Position numbers and translations under genes: made by a program
Notes under the pieces: generated by a model
What the model saw: the letters and a program-made list of their open reading frames with translations, nothing else
Databases searched by the model: none
What the model was told of the DNA's origin: nothing
Part shown: in pieces, positions 54,499 through 63,952 of the stretch
How the letters are laid out: each line of letters begins with the position of its first letter
Numbering within the stretch: position 1 is the stretch's first letter
NCBI GenBank assembly: GCA_934717745.1
Contig: CAKUZB010000010.1
Location: 9,807 to 73,806 of the forward strand
Length of the DNA: 64,000 nucleotides
DNA from: an uncultured Candidatus Melainabacteria bacterium
GTDB taxonomy: Bacteria > Cyanobacteriota > Vampirovibrionia > Gastranaerophilales > Gastranaerophilaceae
Reading direction: 5' to 3'

Positions 54499-55479
54499 TT
54501 ATATTAGAAAATCATCTTTTATGACTTCCGAGATCTTTTCTAGCAATGATAGATTAAGGCGTATTTTTAAATTATTTTTCAGTATAAAAGTTGGCTGAGT
54601 ACCTTTACTCGTTAATTTTGTAAAATAGCTTTGTAAGAATAGTGCAATTGATAATTTACCATATTTTTTTACATAATCATCTTTAACTGTAATTACTCCA
54701 GCATGATCTGTAATAAAAACTTTTTGTGGTTTATATAAAGATATGTATCCCGCATTTGCTCCATCTATAGAATAAATAAAATCGTTATTGCCTAAGATAT
54801 AATTATTTTTTGAATAATATCCCATAGGCCCTGTTGTTGTTGAGCTTATAGCCTTTATATTGCCTCTTTCATAATATAACTCTCGTCCTTTTACTAATCG
54901 TTTTCCTCGTTCAATATAATTACTAATAAAATTTTGCAATAATATTGGTTGATTTGTTATTTCGCTTATATCTATTTTATTAAAAATTAAGTCATTATTT
55001 GTATTTACAAGAAAATCTTTAATTTTAATATTGTTTTTTAACATATCAATAGGAGTTAAATCTAGATCAATATTTAACACATTTTTTATTAAAAATTTAG
55101 GTTGTGTACCATTATTATGTCGATGTTTTACAAAAAAGTCTTGTAGAAAAATTGCAATTAAATCTTTCCCATATTCTTTTATATATTCCTCTTTAACATC
55201 AAACATTCCTGAAACATCTGATAACCATATTATTTGTGGTTGATATAAAGATACAAAACCTGCAGATCCTTCTATTGCATATATAAATGTATTTTTATTT
55301 ATAATTTGTCTAGCAGATATATTTTCATTTAAAAATTTCTCGCTAATATAACCCAAAGGTGCATCAATTTTTGATGAAATTACGGGAATTGTACCAGTAT
55401 TATAATACAATTGTTCATTCGTAATACGTTTTCCTCTTTCAATTAGCGAATCAATTTTTATAAAATCTTTGAATTTCAT
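54499..55479 (-). CDS. hsdS: Restriction-modification specificity subunit with tandem TRDs
   Basis: 326 residues. Two homologous halves, about residues 12-135 and 188-305, each start IERGKR, contain ELYY or QLYY, a SLYQPQ or SLYKPQ segment, a KEYG or KKYG segment and GTQPKFL or GTQPTFI. They are two target-recognition domains of the type I S type, each reading half of a bipartite site. The spacer helices between them are short. GGAAG precedes the ATG, 1 bp after the stop of the methyltransferase-nuclease gene. Confidence 0.85.
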   Translation of the reverse strand: MKFKDFIKIDSLIERGKRITNEQLYYNTGTIPVISSKIDAPLGYISEKFLNENISARQIINKNTFIYAIEGSAGFVSLYQPQIIWLSDVSGMFDVKEEYIKEYGKDLIAIFLQDFFVKHRHNNGTQPKFLIKNVLNIDLDLTPIDMLKNNIKIKDFLVNTNNDLIFNKIDISEITNQPILLQNFISNYIERGKRLVKGRELYYERGNIKAISSTTTGPMGYYSKNNYILGNNDFIYSIDGANAGYISLYKPQKVFITDHAGVITVKDDYVKKYGKLSIALFLQSYFTKLTSKGTQPTFILKNNLKIRLNLSLLEKISEVIKDDFLI

Positions 55480-55480
55480 A

Positions 55481-58414
55481 TTATACTTCCATTGTTTTTT
55501 TTAAGCGTTGAATATTCTCGATAATGCAATCTATAGACATAAAATCTTCTATAGGCTCTAAATAATTTTCAGGAACTAATGAATATTGCTTATAAGTTTC
55601 TAATACATAAAAAGAACATTTATCTTCAGTAAAAATAATTTCATTAATACTGTCAATAAAATTAAGAGCTTCTTTTATTTTTGATGGAAAAATTGCATTA
55701 GAAGTTTTTGTAATTTCGCTTTCAAGTAATTCTCTCTGAGTTATATACAATTTTGTATTATCATCATATGTTGAAATGTCTTTATAATTTTCTAAAATGA
55801 TTGATTTTATTAAATTTTTATTTTTATTATCATTCAAATTTAGTTCTATCTTTAATTTTCCGTTCTTTTGCTCTTCAATATGTGAACTTATATAATTTTG
55901 CAACAAAGTTAATTTAATCTTCTCTTGTATTATGTTTTTCTGTTCTTCACTTGATAACAATTTTAATTCGTTATTCTCTGCAAATAAACTATTAACAATA
56001 TTTTCTGAGAATTTATTATTTTTTTCTATGCGTTTTTCATAAGTCTTTTCTTGTAATTTTGCAATAGTCCATTTTCGTCGCGTATTTCCAATTTTTTCCC
56101 AGTTTGTACCATTCCAATTTTCAGAATATCTAGTTTGATTCCATACTTTTGAATCTATAAACTTATGCCCATATAACCAAGCTCTTTCTAATTTTGACAT
56201 GTATCCTTCAGGATATGTTTCTATATTAATAGCAAAATCATCATGTAAATATTCATATATTTTAGAGATTTGAGAATCAATTTCAATAGGCATTTCATCA
56301 ATTAAAGTCGTCGGATAACGATTATCTGAATTTGCTTTCCCATCATTATCTACAATATAAATAAATGTATCTTGATTTTGCAAAGGTTTACCATATTCAA
56401 ATATCGCTTTTTTTTGTAATGTTACAATAAAAGTTTGTACTGATGCATACGGTGCAAATGCTTTAATTGGGAGCTTTATTATAGATAGTATTCTGCAGTG
56501 ATTAAATAAATAATCTCTAATTTCTTTATTATTTTCGCTTTCAAAAATTCCATTAGGAAGGATAATAGTTGCAATTCCACCATCATTACAAGATTCTTGT
56601 ATAGTTCCATTTGGATCTTCTTTAAGCAAATTACCATCTTTACTATACATTTTACTACTAGATGGTTTTAATAGGTCAATACATTCTTTTAATGATAATG
56701 CCTCTAGTGTTCCTTTTTCTTTAGTTGATAATCTAACATCATCTACTTTACCATATGGGATATTGGTAACCAACCAATCGACATTACCTAAATATTGTTT
56801 ATAACAATTGTAACTAGGACATAAAGCCTCATTGTCTGAAAATTCAATTAACAGATCATAAAAATACCTTAAAACATTCTCTTTATCTGTCTTATATTTT
56901 TTTAAACCAATTAGCATATCCGAAAGTTCTTTTTCGGTACAAACTTTTTCATTAAATGTTTCATATGATAAATTATCGATATTAATGGCAAATTTCTTTT
57001 TAATTAACTCCCAATCAAATAGACAATTTATAAATTGTTTTATCGTTTGTTTATTTTGAGTAATATTTGTCTCAATTTCGGCATCTTTTTCGATAAAAAC
57101 TGCCTCATTTTCATTTATTTTATAATTCCACATGTTTTGCCAATTGATACTTGATGTGACTTGGCACAAGTTGGTCTTACCATCACCTATAAGATACATA
57201 TTTAAAAATGCAGACATAATATCATTTTTATCAAATCCATATAATGATTTTTCAGAAATTTTATTTAAATTTAAATCAGAAAGTTGATAATAATTTTTAA
57301 AATATCTCAAATATTCATATAAAAATCCTCCGCTTCCACAAAAAGGATCTACAATTCTTTTATTACATAGAATCTTCATTAAATCACTTTTAGGAATGTT
57401 TTTATCAATGCCCCAAATTTTGAACAAATATTTATTAAGCACTGAAGAAATTATTGGGGCAATAATATGTCTTGATGTATAATATTCCCCTTCTTCTTGT
57501 TTACTTTTTTCCTCTACTAATTCTTCATATATAAAACCATATAAATCCATATTTTTATTTTGAGATAATAGCCATAATGCTCGTGCATCATTATAAAGTT
57601 TTTCTTTTATTATTGGCTTTGTATCTGAATTTGCTTTGTTATAATCAATTTTTGGAGCAAATTCTTTCCATTCACGATTAATTCCCTTTGCCTCATTGCT
57701 AGTAGTATCCGATTCTAATTTGGCTAAAGCATCATCAAAAGATTCCATCTTAGTTTTTCCATAAATTGCAGCTAACAACGTCATAAGAAAAGATTTATTT
57801 TTTTGAAGCAAAGTCTTTGCACGTAAATGATTTTTAATATCATTTACCGTTTTAGCTTCAGATGCTTCATCTTTTTTCTTTTCTATAGGAGGAAACTTAT
57901 CTAATAACTTATTTTTTGTTATATCATTATTTAATATTAGTTCACCTTCATATTGAGAAAAATTTCCAATAATGTTCGATGCGGATTTTGTGTCTATAGC
58001 ATATGACCAAACACAAATTTTTTGACCATCAAATACGATATTTAGAATAGTTGTGTTCTCAGTTTTGTATGTCCCTGCAGTATATTTGCTACTCAAAATA
58101 TCGCAGTATTCTTGTACTTGAATTATGCCATCTTTTAATTTAGATACAGGTATATTACTTTCAAGTTCAACAAAGGCATATAAATTTTTGCTCATATCTT
58201 TTGGATCTTTATTATTAAAAATATAAGCATCGCAACTTTTATTGCCTGATGTAGATAATGCCTTATCAACATTTTGATATTCTGTTTTTTTAATTTTTAT
58301 AGTATATCCAATCTCACCTAAAATTTCTTCAAGATATGTGTACACAACATGTTCATATTGAGATTCAAGACCATTGTATGTTGGGAACTTTATTTTTCTT
58401 ATGTCGAATGTCAT
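55481..58414 (-). CDS. Fused restriction-modification protein with N6-adenine methyltransferase
   Basis: 977 residues. The N-terminal 190 residues (CDAYIFNN, YAFVELES, IQVQEYCDIL) resemble the HSDR_N nuclease domain, but the usual Glu-x-Lys reads Glu-Leu-Glu, so cleavage activity is uncertain. The central methyltransferase has GEYYTSRHIIAPIIS, SAM motif I DPFCGSGGF near 356, and catalytic motif TNIPYG near 553 in place of the normal N-P-P-Y/F. The C-terminal part is helical. A BcgI-like (type IIB/IIG) enzyme working with the adjacent S subunit is the best reading. GAGGTAAAGT precedes the ATG. Confidence 0.82.
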   Translation of the reverse strand: MTFDIRKIKFPTYNGLESQYEHVVYTYLEEILGEIGYTIKIKKTEYQNVDKALSTSGNKSCDAYIFNNKDPKDMSKNLYAFVELESNIPVSKLKDGIIQVQEYCDILSSKYTAGTYKTENTTILNIVFDGQKICVWSYAIDTKSASNIIGNFSQYEGELILNNDITKNKLLDKFPPIEKKKDEASEAKTVNDIKNHLRAKTLLQKNKSFLMTLLAAIYGKTKMESFDDALAKLESDTTSNEAKGINREWKEFAPKIDYNKANSDTKPIIKEKLYNDARALWLLSQNKNMDLYGFIYEELVEEKSKQEEGEYYTSRHIIAPIISSVLNKYLFKIWGIDKNIPKSDLMKILCNKRIVDPFCGSGGFLYEYLRYFKNYYQLSDLNLNKISEKSLYGFDKNDIMSAFLNMYLIGDGKTNLCQVTSSINWQNMWNYKINENEAVFIEKDAEIETNITQNKQTIKQFINCLFDWELIKKKFAINIDNLSYETFNEKVCTEKELSDMLIGLKKYKTDKENVLRYFYDLLIEFSDNEALCPSYNCYKQYLGNVDWLVTNIPYGKVDDVRLSTKEKGTLEALSLKECIDLLKPSSSKMYSKDGNLLKEDPNGTIQESCNDGGIATIILPNGIFESENNKEIRDYLFNHCRILSIIKLPIKAFAPYASVQTFIVTLQKKAIFEYGKPLQNQDTFIYIVDNDGKANSDNRYPTTLIDEMPIEIDSQISKIYEYLHDDFAINIETYPEGYMSKLERAWLYGHKFIDSKVWNQTRYSENWNGTNWEKIGNTRRKWTIAKLQEKTYEKRIEKNNKFSENIVNSLFAENNELKLLSSEEQKNIIQEKIKLTLLQNYISSHIEEQKNGKLKIELNLNDNKNKNLIKSIILENYKDISTYDDNTKLYITQRELLESEITKTSNAIFPSKIKEALNFIDSINEIIFTEDKCSFYVLETYKQYSLVPENYLEPIEDFMSIDCIIENIQRLKKTMEV

Positions 58415-59388
58415 ACTTTACCTCATTTTATTCTATTTTATTAAAGAACCTTGATGAGGTTATCACCTAAACAGAGGATTAAATTTTCTAACGCTTAATT
58501 GTCTTATTTGCTACAATTTGTGTGTTGTATTAATATTTAAATTTGATTAACTTGAAAAATAATGTAAATGTGTTATTCTAGTAGTATACATCGTTTATTT
58601 TTTTATTGATTTTTTGTTTTTTACAATGTATTTTGATGGGTTCGGATTCCACCCTCGCTATACTCAAACCAACTGTTAAAAGAGATCAAACTGCAAGTAT
58701 TTTTGTATTTGGATAAAATATGGCTCGTAAGATTCTTATAATTAGAAGTATAGTTTTATAAATTTGTAATCTTAAGCAATCGGGAAAGTGTTTAGTTTTA
58801 TTGGGGTTTGTTGCCTCTTCCCATGTCTAAAGAAATGTAGTGTCAGAATTATCCTTTTTATCCTTTTCTTATCCTTAAAATTATCCTTTTTTCCGTTGGC
58901 TCTCTGCGTTTTGCCCTCAATCTCGCACGTTGTTTAGGTTTCAAAAAGGATAAATAAAGGATAATTTTAATTACATTTGAAGAGGTTTTATTTAAAAATT
59001 TCCCACTTGTCGGAAACCCATTTAAAACGTATATTTCCACGTTTAAAAATATTTAAGGGAAGCAAAATTTTTGTCTCAAAAAATGTAATTTTAACTTTAA
59101 ATGTAATCGTTGAGAAACTTTTTAAAAATCGTTTAAAACTCTTTTAAAATAAGGTTAAAGAGTGTTTTTTGTTTAAAATGTTTTCAGGATGAAATGTTAG
59201 AAATAACGATTACATTTTTGAATAAAAATTAATTCAATGTAATTTAAAAATGTAATCATAAATGTAATTATAAAATGAAAAAATGTAATATTTTCTGATT
59301 GAATAATTACATTTTTATTCGACACCTTCTGACACATTTCCCACAAATAGACTTCCAATTTAATAACTTTAGAGCGATAGATGGAAGT
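58415..59388. other. Non-coding left end of the Mu-like element
   Basis: 974 bp without a credible gene; a 60-codon minus-strand frame (58858-59040) overlaps repeats and is rejected. The part from about 58838 is packed with short repeats: six copies of TTATCCTTT in both orientations (58849-58964), nine of AATGTAAT or its complement (58970-59313), and a GTGTCAGAA/TTCTGACAC pair (58840-58848 and 59327-59335). These look like transposase-binding sites and define a candidate element end. Confidence 0.65.
58840..59335. repeat. Inverted 9-mer GTGTCAGAA enclosing two repeat clusters
   Basis: GTGTCAGAA at 58840-58848 and its complement at 59327-59335. Between them lie TTATCC-type repeats and the AATGTAAT cluster just upstream of the transposase gene. 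Confidence 0.6.
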
Positions 59389-61470
59389 ATGAAAGATATG
59401 CTTAAAAAATTTAATACCACAGAAACGTGGATAGATGTTGAAACTTTAGCCAACCTGAAAGGAATTTCAAAGCGAGCAATCAGGTTAAGTTTTAACAGTA
59501 AAAATTCAAATTATGAAACCAAAATTGAAAACGGCAAAGGTGGACATCTATACAAAATAAGATTATCAAGTATTGAAGAAGAGTTACAAATAAAATATAT
59601 TCATGAATACTATGATACCCTTTCAACCACTAACAATATTATTGAATTACATAATTTTGAACCTAAAGCAGAAAAAATTATTTCTTTTAAACAAAGAGAG
59701 CTTGCACTTGCAAAATACGATTTAATCAAAATTTGGGAGAATTACAGGTTAGAACAAAAACAAAAAGGTATCTCTAAAAAAGTTGCGGATAGAGAATTTT
59801 TAACAACATATAATACCGGCTTGTTATATTCAAAAATATTCAATGTTTTAGGGAATATTAGTATCGGAGCATTATATCGTTGGAAAATGTTATTAGATAA
59901 AAATCCCGATTGGACAATATTAGTCGGAAATTATAACTACACAGCAAACGGTTGTTATAGAACAAGCCTTAATGAAAATGAAATTAAAATATTTTTAAAC
60001 ATACTTTTATCTCCGAATAAATTTTCAATCGGAAGGGCAATATCTTTAACGCAATATATTCTAAAAGAAAAGAATGCAGAAAATATTCCGACAGAAGTTA
60101 CATTTAGAAGATATGCCAAATGGTACAAAGCAAATAATTTAGATAAATGGACTCTTGCACGTGATGGTATGAAAGCCTTAAAAGATAAGGTTGAACCATA
60201 TATCGTAAGAGATGTAAGTATACTTGAAGTCGGACAGGTTTTGATTGCTGACGGTCATACCTTAAATTTTCAAGTTATAAATCCGTTTACAGGCAGACCA
60301 TCAAGAGCGACATTAATTGGTTTTCTTGATTGGAAATCGGGTGGACTTGTCGGATATGACATTATGCTTGAAGAAAATACTCAAAATATTGCAAATGCTT
60401 TGAGGAACGCAATTTTAAATATGGATAAAGTTCCTGAATATGTTTATCAAGATAATGGTCGTGCTTTTAAATCTAAATTCTTTAATGGCGATTCTAAATT
60501 CGAAGAACTAGGTTTTACAGGTATTTATGAAAAATTAGGAATAACACCTGTTTATGCAACACCATATAATGCTCGTGCAAAAGTTATTGAGAGATTCTTT
60601 TTAGATTTTCAAGAAAGTTTTGAAAAACTAATGCCGAGTTATATCGGCACAAGCATTGATAATAAACCTGCGTATATGAACAGGAATGAAAAACTCCACA
60701 AACAAATTCACGCACAAAAAGCGAATTTTGTTCCGAATATTGAACAAGCATTAATCTTAATAAAAGAATGGCTAAAGTTTAAACATTCACAGCCTTGCCC
60801 TAATAATAGAAATAAAACTATTGCACAAATGTTGACAACTATTCAAAAACAAAATATTGATGAATCACAGCTTGATGATTTAATGATGGATACTGTTGTA
60901 AAACACATTGGTAGAAACGGTATAAGATTTTTAAAAGCAGATTATTTTAATGATGCACTTTACGGAATAAGAGGGAAATGCGTTGTTAAATACAATTTAA
61001 ACGACCTTTCATATATAAAAATATATTCGATGAAGGGCGAATTTTTATGCCGAGCAGACAGGGTAACTGCAACTCATCCTCTTGCTCATTTGTTGGGTGA
61101 TGTTAAAGATATAGAAGATTACAAGCAAAAAATAAGAAAACAAAAACAATTACAAAATAAGACAATAAAAGCTGTTAAAGAACATTTTTCACTTGAGGAT
61201 ATTGATTTAATTAAATCAAAACTTATTGATGCAGAAATTTCAAAAGAAGAATTAATAATTGAACAACCTGCAATTGAAAAACAAGAAGTTAAAAAAGAAA
61301 AAACAAAACAACCTGAAAACTATGTTCAAAACCGAAAACGACCAATATTTAAAGATAACTACGAACGCTATGAGTGGCATATGAAAAATGGGTGCATCGG
61401 TAATGAAGATAGGCAATGGTTGAGTGAGTACATAAGATCGGAGGAATTTAAAATTATCTATGAGAAATAG
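59389..61470 (+). CDS. Mu-like DDE transposase (MuA type)
   Basis: 693 residues from the ATG at 59389; the frame is open from 59299 with TTG, but that stretch contains a repeat copy. An N-terminal Mu-type HTH follows (WIDVETLANLKGISKRAIRL). The catalytic core (rve) has Asp near 287 (IADGHTLNF), Asp near 353 (VYQDNGRAFKS) and Glu near 400 (KVIERFF), the DD(E) triad. A beta-barrel and a Lys-rich C-terminal tail follow, the tail being where MuA meets MuB. It overlaps the ATPase gene by 11 bp. Confidence 0.9.
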   Translation: MKDMLKKFNTTETWIDVETLANLKGISKRAIRLSFNSKNSNYETKIENGKGGHLYKIRLSSIEEELQIKYIHEYYDTLSTTNNIIELHNFEPKAEKIISFKQRELALAKYDLIKIWENYRLEQKQKGISKKVADREFLTTYNTGLLYSKIFNVLGNISIGALYRWKMLLDKNPDWTILVGNYNYTANGCYRTSLNENEIKIFLNILLSPNKFSIGRAISLTQYILKEKNAENIPTEVTFRRYAKWYKANNLDKWTLARDGMKALKDKVEPYIVRDVSILEVGQVLIADGHTLNFQVINPFTGRPSRATLIGFLDWKSGGLVGYDIMLEENTQNIANALRNAILNMDKVPEYVYQDNGRAFKSKFFNGDSKFEELGFTGIYEKLGITPVYATPYNARAKVIERFFLDFQESFEKLMPSYIGTSIDNKPAYMNRNEKLHKQIHAQKANFVPNIEQALILIKEWLKFKHSQPCPNNRNKTIAQMLTTIQKQNIDESQLDDLMMDTVVKHIGRNGIRFLKADYFNDALYGIRGKCVVKYNLNDLSYIKIYSMKGEFLCRADRVTATHPLAHLLGDVKDIEDYKQKIRKQKQLQNKTIKAVKEHFSLEDIDLIKSKLIDAEISKEELIIEQPAIEKQEVKKEKTKQPENYVQNRKRPIFKDNYERYEWHMKNGCIGNEDRQWLSEYIRSEEFKIIYEK

Positions 61471-62149
61471 TCTAATTAAAACAAAAAATGTTAAACGGTT
61501 TATATCCTTAATGGATAACCTTCAAAAAGCACCGTCAAATGTGGCAAAAATGGCTCTTGTTTATGGAACATTCGGGCTTGGTAAATCACAAACAATAATG
61601 TGGTGGGTTACAAATAATGATGCAATTTACATAAGATGTAACCATAATATTTCTCCCAAATGGTTATTAACTGAAATTGTAAAAGAACTTGATGAAGTTC
61701 CTTGCTATACTTCACAGAGATTATTTGAACAGATAGAAGATAAATTAAAACATAATCCGAAAATACTTGTTGTTGATGAGATTGATTATCTGTTTTCAAA
61801 CAGACACACAATAGAAACTTTAAGGGATATTCACGATAAGTTGAGTATCCCTATTTTATTGGTTGGAATGGAATTAGCTGATAAAAAGCTACAAAAATAC
61901 GGACATATAAACGATAGGATTTTTACAAAACTCAGGTTTGAAAAATTATCCAAAGATGATTTTAAAGAAATTATTGAAACCTTATCCGAAGTAAACTTTT
62001 GCGATAAAGCAATAAAATATATTGCAAACAGAAATCTACAGTTCCGGCAAGTTGTAAAAATAATAGTAAAGTCGGAACAATTAGCACAAACAAATAAATT
62101 AAGGGAAATAACAGAAGAAATAATCAAAGGAGTTATTGATGAAGAATAA
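61460..62149 (+). CDS. MuB-like AAA+ target-selection ATPase
   Basis: 229 residues. It has Walker A GTFGLGKSQT, Walker B ILVVDEIDYLF and a sensor-like RIFTKLRFEKL, as in the MuB/TniB/TnsC group. It would bind DNA with ATP and deliver target DNA to the transposase. It starts inside the end of the transposase gene. Confidence 0.88.
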   Translation: MRNSLIKTKNVKRFISLMDNLQKAPSNVAKMALVYGTFGLGKSQTIMWWVTNNDAIYIRCNHNISPKWLLTEIVKELDEVPCYTSQRLFEQIEDKLKHNPKILVVDEIDYLFSNRHTIETLRDIHDKLSIPILLVGMELADKKLQKYGHINDRIFTKLRFEKLSKDDFKEIIETLSEVNFCDKAIKYIANRNLQFRQVVKIIVKSEQLAQTNKLREITEEIIKGVIDEE

Positions 62150-62804
62150 GGTTCTAAAATTATGCAAACGCTTGAATAAAGTTACAGCATCAGAAATCGC
62201 ACCGATATTAATGCTTGATGAAAAAGAGGTTTCTGATATTTTAAATGAATTGGTTAATGAAGATAAGCTGACAGTTAGAGAGGATTTAATTTATTTTTAT
62301 AAGGAGGTTGAAAGGAAAACTCCACTCCCATTGTTTTTTGAATACAGAGAAAAAGAAGAAATTGAGTTATTAATTAGATGTTTTAGTTGTGAAATTCCAA
62401 GTGTAAAAGCAAGTTGGCTATTAAAAATAAAAGAACCTGTGATTTGCAGATTTTATTCATATTTTAGAGAGCTGATTTACAATAAACAATTAAAAGAATT
62501 AAAGGTTTTGTTTAATAAAAGTCCGAAAATACCCTGCGAGAGAAATTTTGTGGGTGTTTTAAATTTTATGTATTATTACAATGGACAAACATATATTTCA
62601 AAGAAAAAATTATTACACAAACATACAGAAAAACCATTTTCCAAAATAGATATGCTGGAGTTTAAAAAAGATTATTCAAAATTAACAAGAAGAGTAAATC
62701 ACAACAGTATGCAAAATCTTGTTCATTTACATTTAGCAGAGCAAATTTTTAGATTTAATCATAATTATGATAAAGTGTATGAGGAAATAACAAGATTTAT
62801 TTAA
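62139..62804 (+). CDS. Winged-helix protein of the Mu-like operon
   Basis: 221 residues from the ATG at 62139, with GGAG 7 nt upstream; the frame opens one codon earlier at a TTG. Residues 1-60 look like a winged helix (LCKRLNKVTASEIAPILMLDEKEVSDIL, split here by function). The middle is helical with a FYSYFRELIY stretch. The C-terminal region has TYISKKKLLHKHTEKPFSK and conserved-looking His and Arg residues. No family recognised. Tight overlap with MuB suggests a role in the element, for example as a third transposition factor or a regulator. Confidence 0.7.
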   Translation: MKNKVLKLCKRLNKVTASEIAPILMLDEKEVSDILNELVNEDKLTVREDLIYFYKEVERKTPLPLFFEYREKEEIELLIRCFSCEIPSVKASWLLKIKEPVICRFYSYFRELIYNKQLKELKVLFNKSPKIPCERNFVGVLNFMYYYNGQTYISKKKLLHKHTEKPFSKIDMLEFKKDYSKLTRRVNHNSMQNLVHLHLAEQIFRFNHNYDKVYEEITRFI

Positions 62805-62826
62805 AAATTTTGTATATAATTGAGTA

Positions 62827-63840
62827 ATGGAAAATCAATTTCAAAAAGGCGAAATAGTAATATACACAAGCGAAGACGGCTCAATTTCACTTGATACAAA
62901 ACTTGAAAACGATACTATTTGGCTTACGCAAAAACAAATGGCTGAATTGTTTGGAGTAAAAACACCGGCAATAAATAAACATTTAAATAATATTTATAAT
63001 GAAGGCGAATTGGATAAAAACGCAACTGTTTCCATTTTGGAAATAGTTCAAAAAGAAGGTAATAGAGATATTTCAAGAAAAATTGCATTTTACAATCTTG
63101 ATGCAGTAATTTCTGTGGGGTACAGAGTAAATTCTTCTCGAGCAACTCAATTCCGTATTTGGGCGACAAATACATTAAAAGAATATCTTACTAAAGGTTA
63201 TGTTATCAATGAAAAAATGTTGAAGGATCAACAATGTAAAATTCAAACTCTACAATCAACCGTAAGCCTTTTAACAAGAAGTATTCAAAACCAAATTTCA
63301 ACAGTTGACCAAGCGCAAGATGTTGCGAACATTTTAGATAATTTTGCCAAAGGTTTGGATTTATTAGACAACTTTGATCACAAAACCCTTGATACAAAAG
63401 GCGTTACTCAAAAAGAAGCTGTTGTTATTTCTGAAAGCGAATTTTTAAAAGTCATTGATAAAATGAAATCAGAATTTGCATCTGATGTTTTTGCAAACCC
63501 AAAAGACGGAAGTTTTGCAAGTTCTGTTAATCAGATTTACCAAACTTTTGGCGGGAATGATTGTTATCCGACATTAGAAGAAAAAGCCGCAATGCTTTTA
63601 TATTTGATAACAAAAAATCATTCATTTTCTGACGGGAATAAACGTATTGCAGCAAGTTGCTTTTTGTATTTCTTAAATAAAAACAATATGCTCTATAAAA
63701 ATAATTTACCAATTATCGATAACGGAACACTTTTTGCTTTGACTCTTTTGATAGCCGAAAGCAAACCTGAAGAAATGGAAATTATGAAACAAATTGTTGT
63801 AAGCGTTTTAAATAAAGGAGAGAATTATGCCATATATTGA
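62827..63840 (+). CDS. RhuM-Fic/DOC fusion protein
   Basis: 337 residues. The N-terminal RhuM virulence-type domain runs IWLTQKQMAELFGVKTPAIN, then HLNNIY and YNLDAVISVGYRVNS. A coiled linker covers 125-190. The C-terminal Fic/DOC domain has the active-site motif HSFSDGNKR near residue 265, complete for AMP or nucleotide transfer. No N-terminal inhibitory S/TxxxE(G/N) motif is evident. TATAAT ends 6 nt before the ATG, and there is no RBS. It overlaps the next short frame by 14 bp. Confidence 0.88.
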   Translation: MENQFQKGEIVIYTSEDGSISLDTKLENDTIWLTQKQMAELFGVKTPAINKHLNNIYNEGELDKNATVSILEIVQKEGNRDISRKIAFYNLDAVISVGYRVNSSRATQFRIWATNTLKEYLTKGYVINEKMLKDQQCKIQTLQSTVSLLTRSIQNQISTVDQAQDVANILDNFAKGLDLLDNFDHKTLDTKGVTQKEAVVISESEFLKVIDKMKSEFASDVFANPKDGSFASSVNQIYQTFGGNDCYPTLEEKAAMLLYLITKNHSFSDGNKRIAASCFLYFLNKNNMLYKNNLPIIDNGTLFALTLLIAESKPEEMEIMKQIVVSVLNKGENYAIY

Positions 63841-63952
63841 AGCAAAATTGAGTATTGAATTAAACGACAGCCAAAAAGATGAATTACAAGCAAAATTAGC
63901 AAATGCAGTTTCTTCTGCATTTGCTAATCCTTTCAAATCTCATTTTATATGA
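63827..63952 (+). pseudogene. Tautomerase-family protein, truncated
   Basis: 41 codons. It starts MPYIEAKLSIELNDSQKDEL and continues QAKLANAVSS, as in the small tautomerase (4-OT/MIF-like) family with catalytic Pro2. It stops at TGA after ANPFKSHFI instead of continuing for another 40 or more residues. AAAGGAG precedes the ATG. A perfect 14-bp inverted repeat at 63895-63928 lies where homology is lost. Confidence 0.6.
63895..63928. repeat. Perfect 14-bp inverted repeat
   Basis: ATTAGCAAATGCAG and CTGCATTTGCTAAT around a TTTCTT loop, inside the truncated tautomerase frame. No T run follows directly, so it is not a standard terminator. Confidence 0.85.

Noticed and set aside
58634..58672. Sequence resembling the 3' end of a tRNA (GGGTTCGGATTCCACCCTCG followed later by ACCA)
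   Set aside because: The T-arm does not pair properly, there is no acceptor or anticodon part upstream, and it is not a copy of the initiator tRNA end.
58858..59040. Minus-strand 60-codon frame before the transposase
   Set aside because: It consists largely of the repeat array and low-complexity basic residues, with no RBS.
59299..59388. Upstream TTG start for the Mu-like transposase
   Set aside because: The added 30 codons overlap an AATGTAAT-type site and the TTCTGACAC repeat, and the Mu-type HTH begins only after the chosen ATG.
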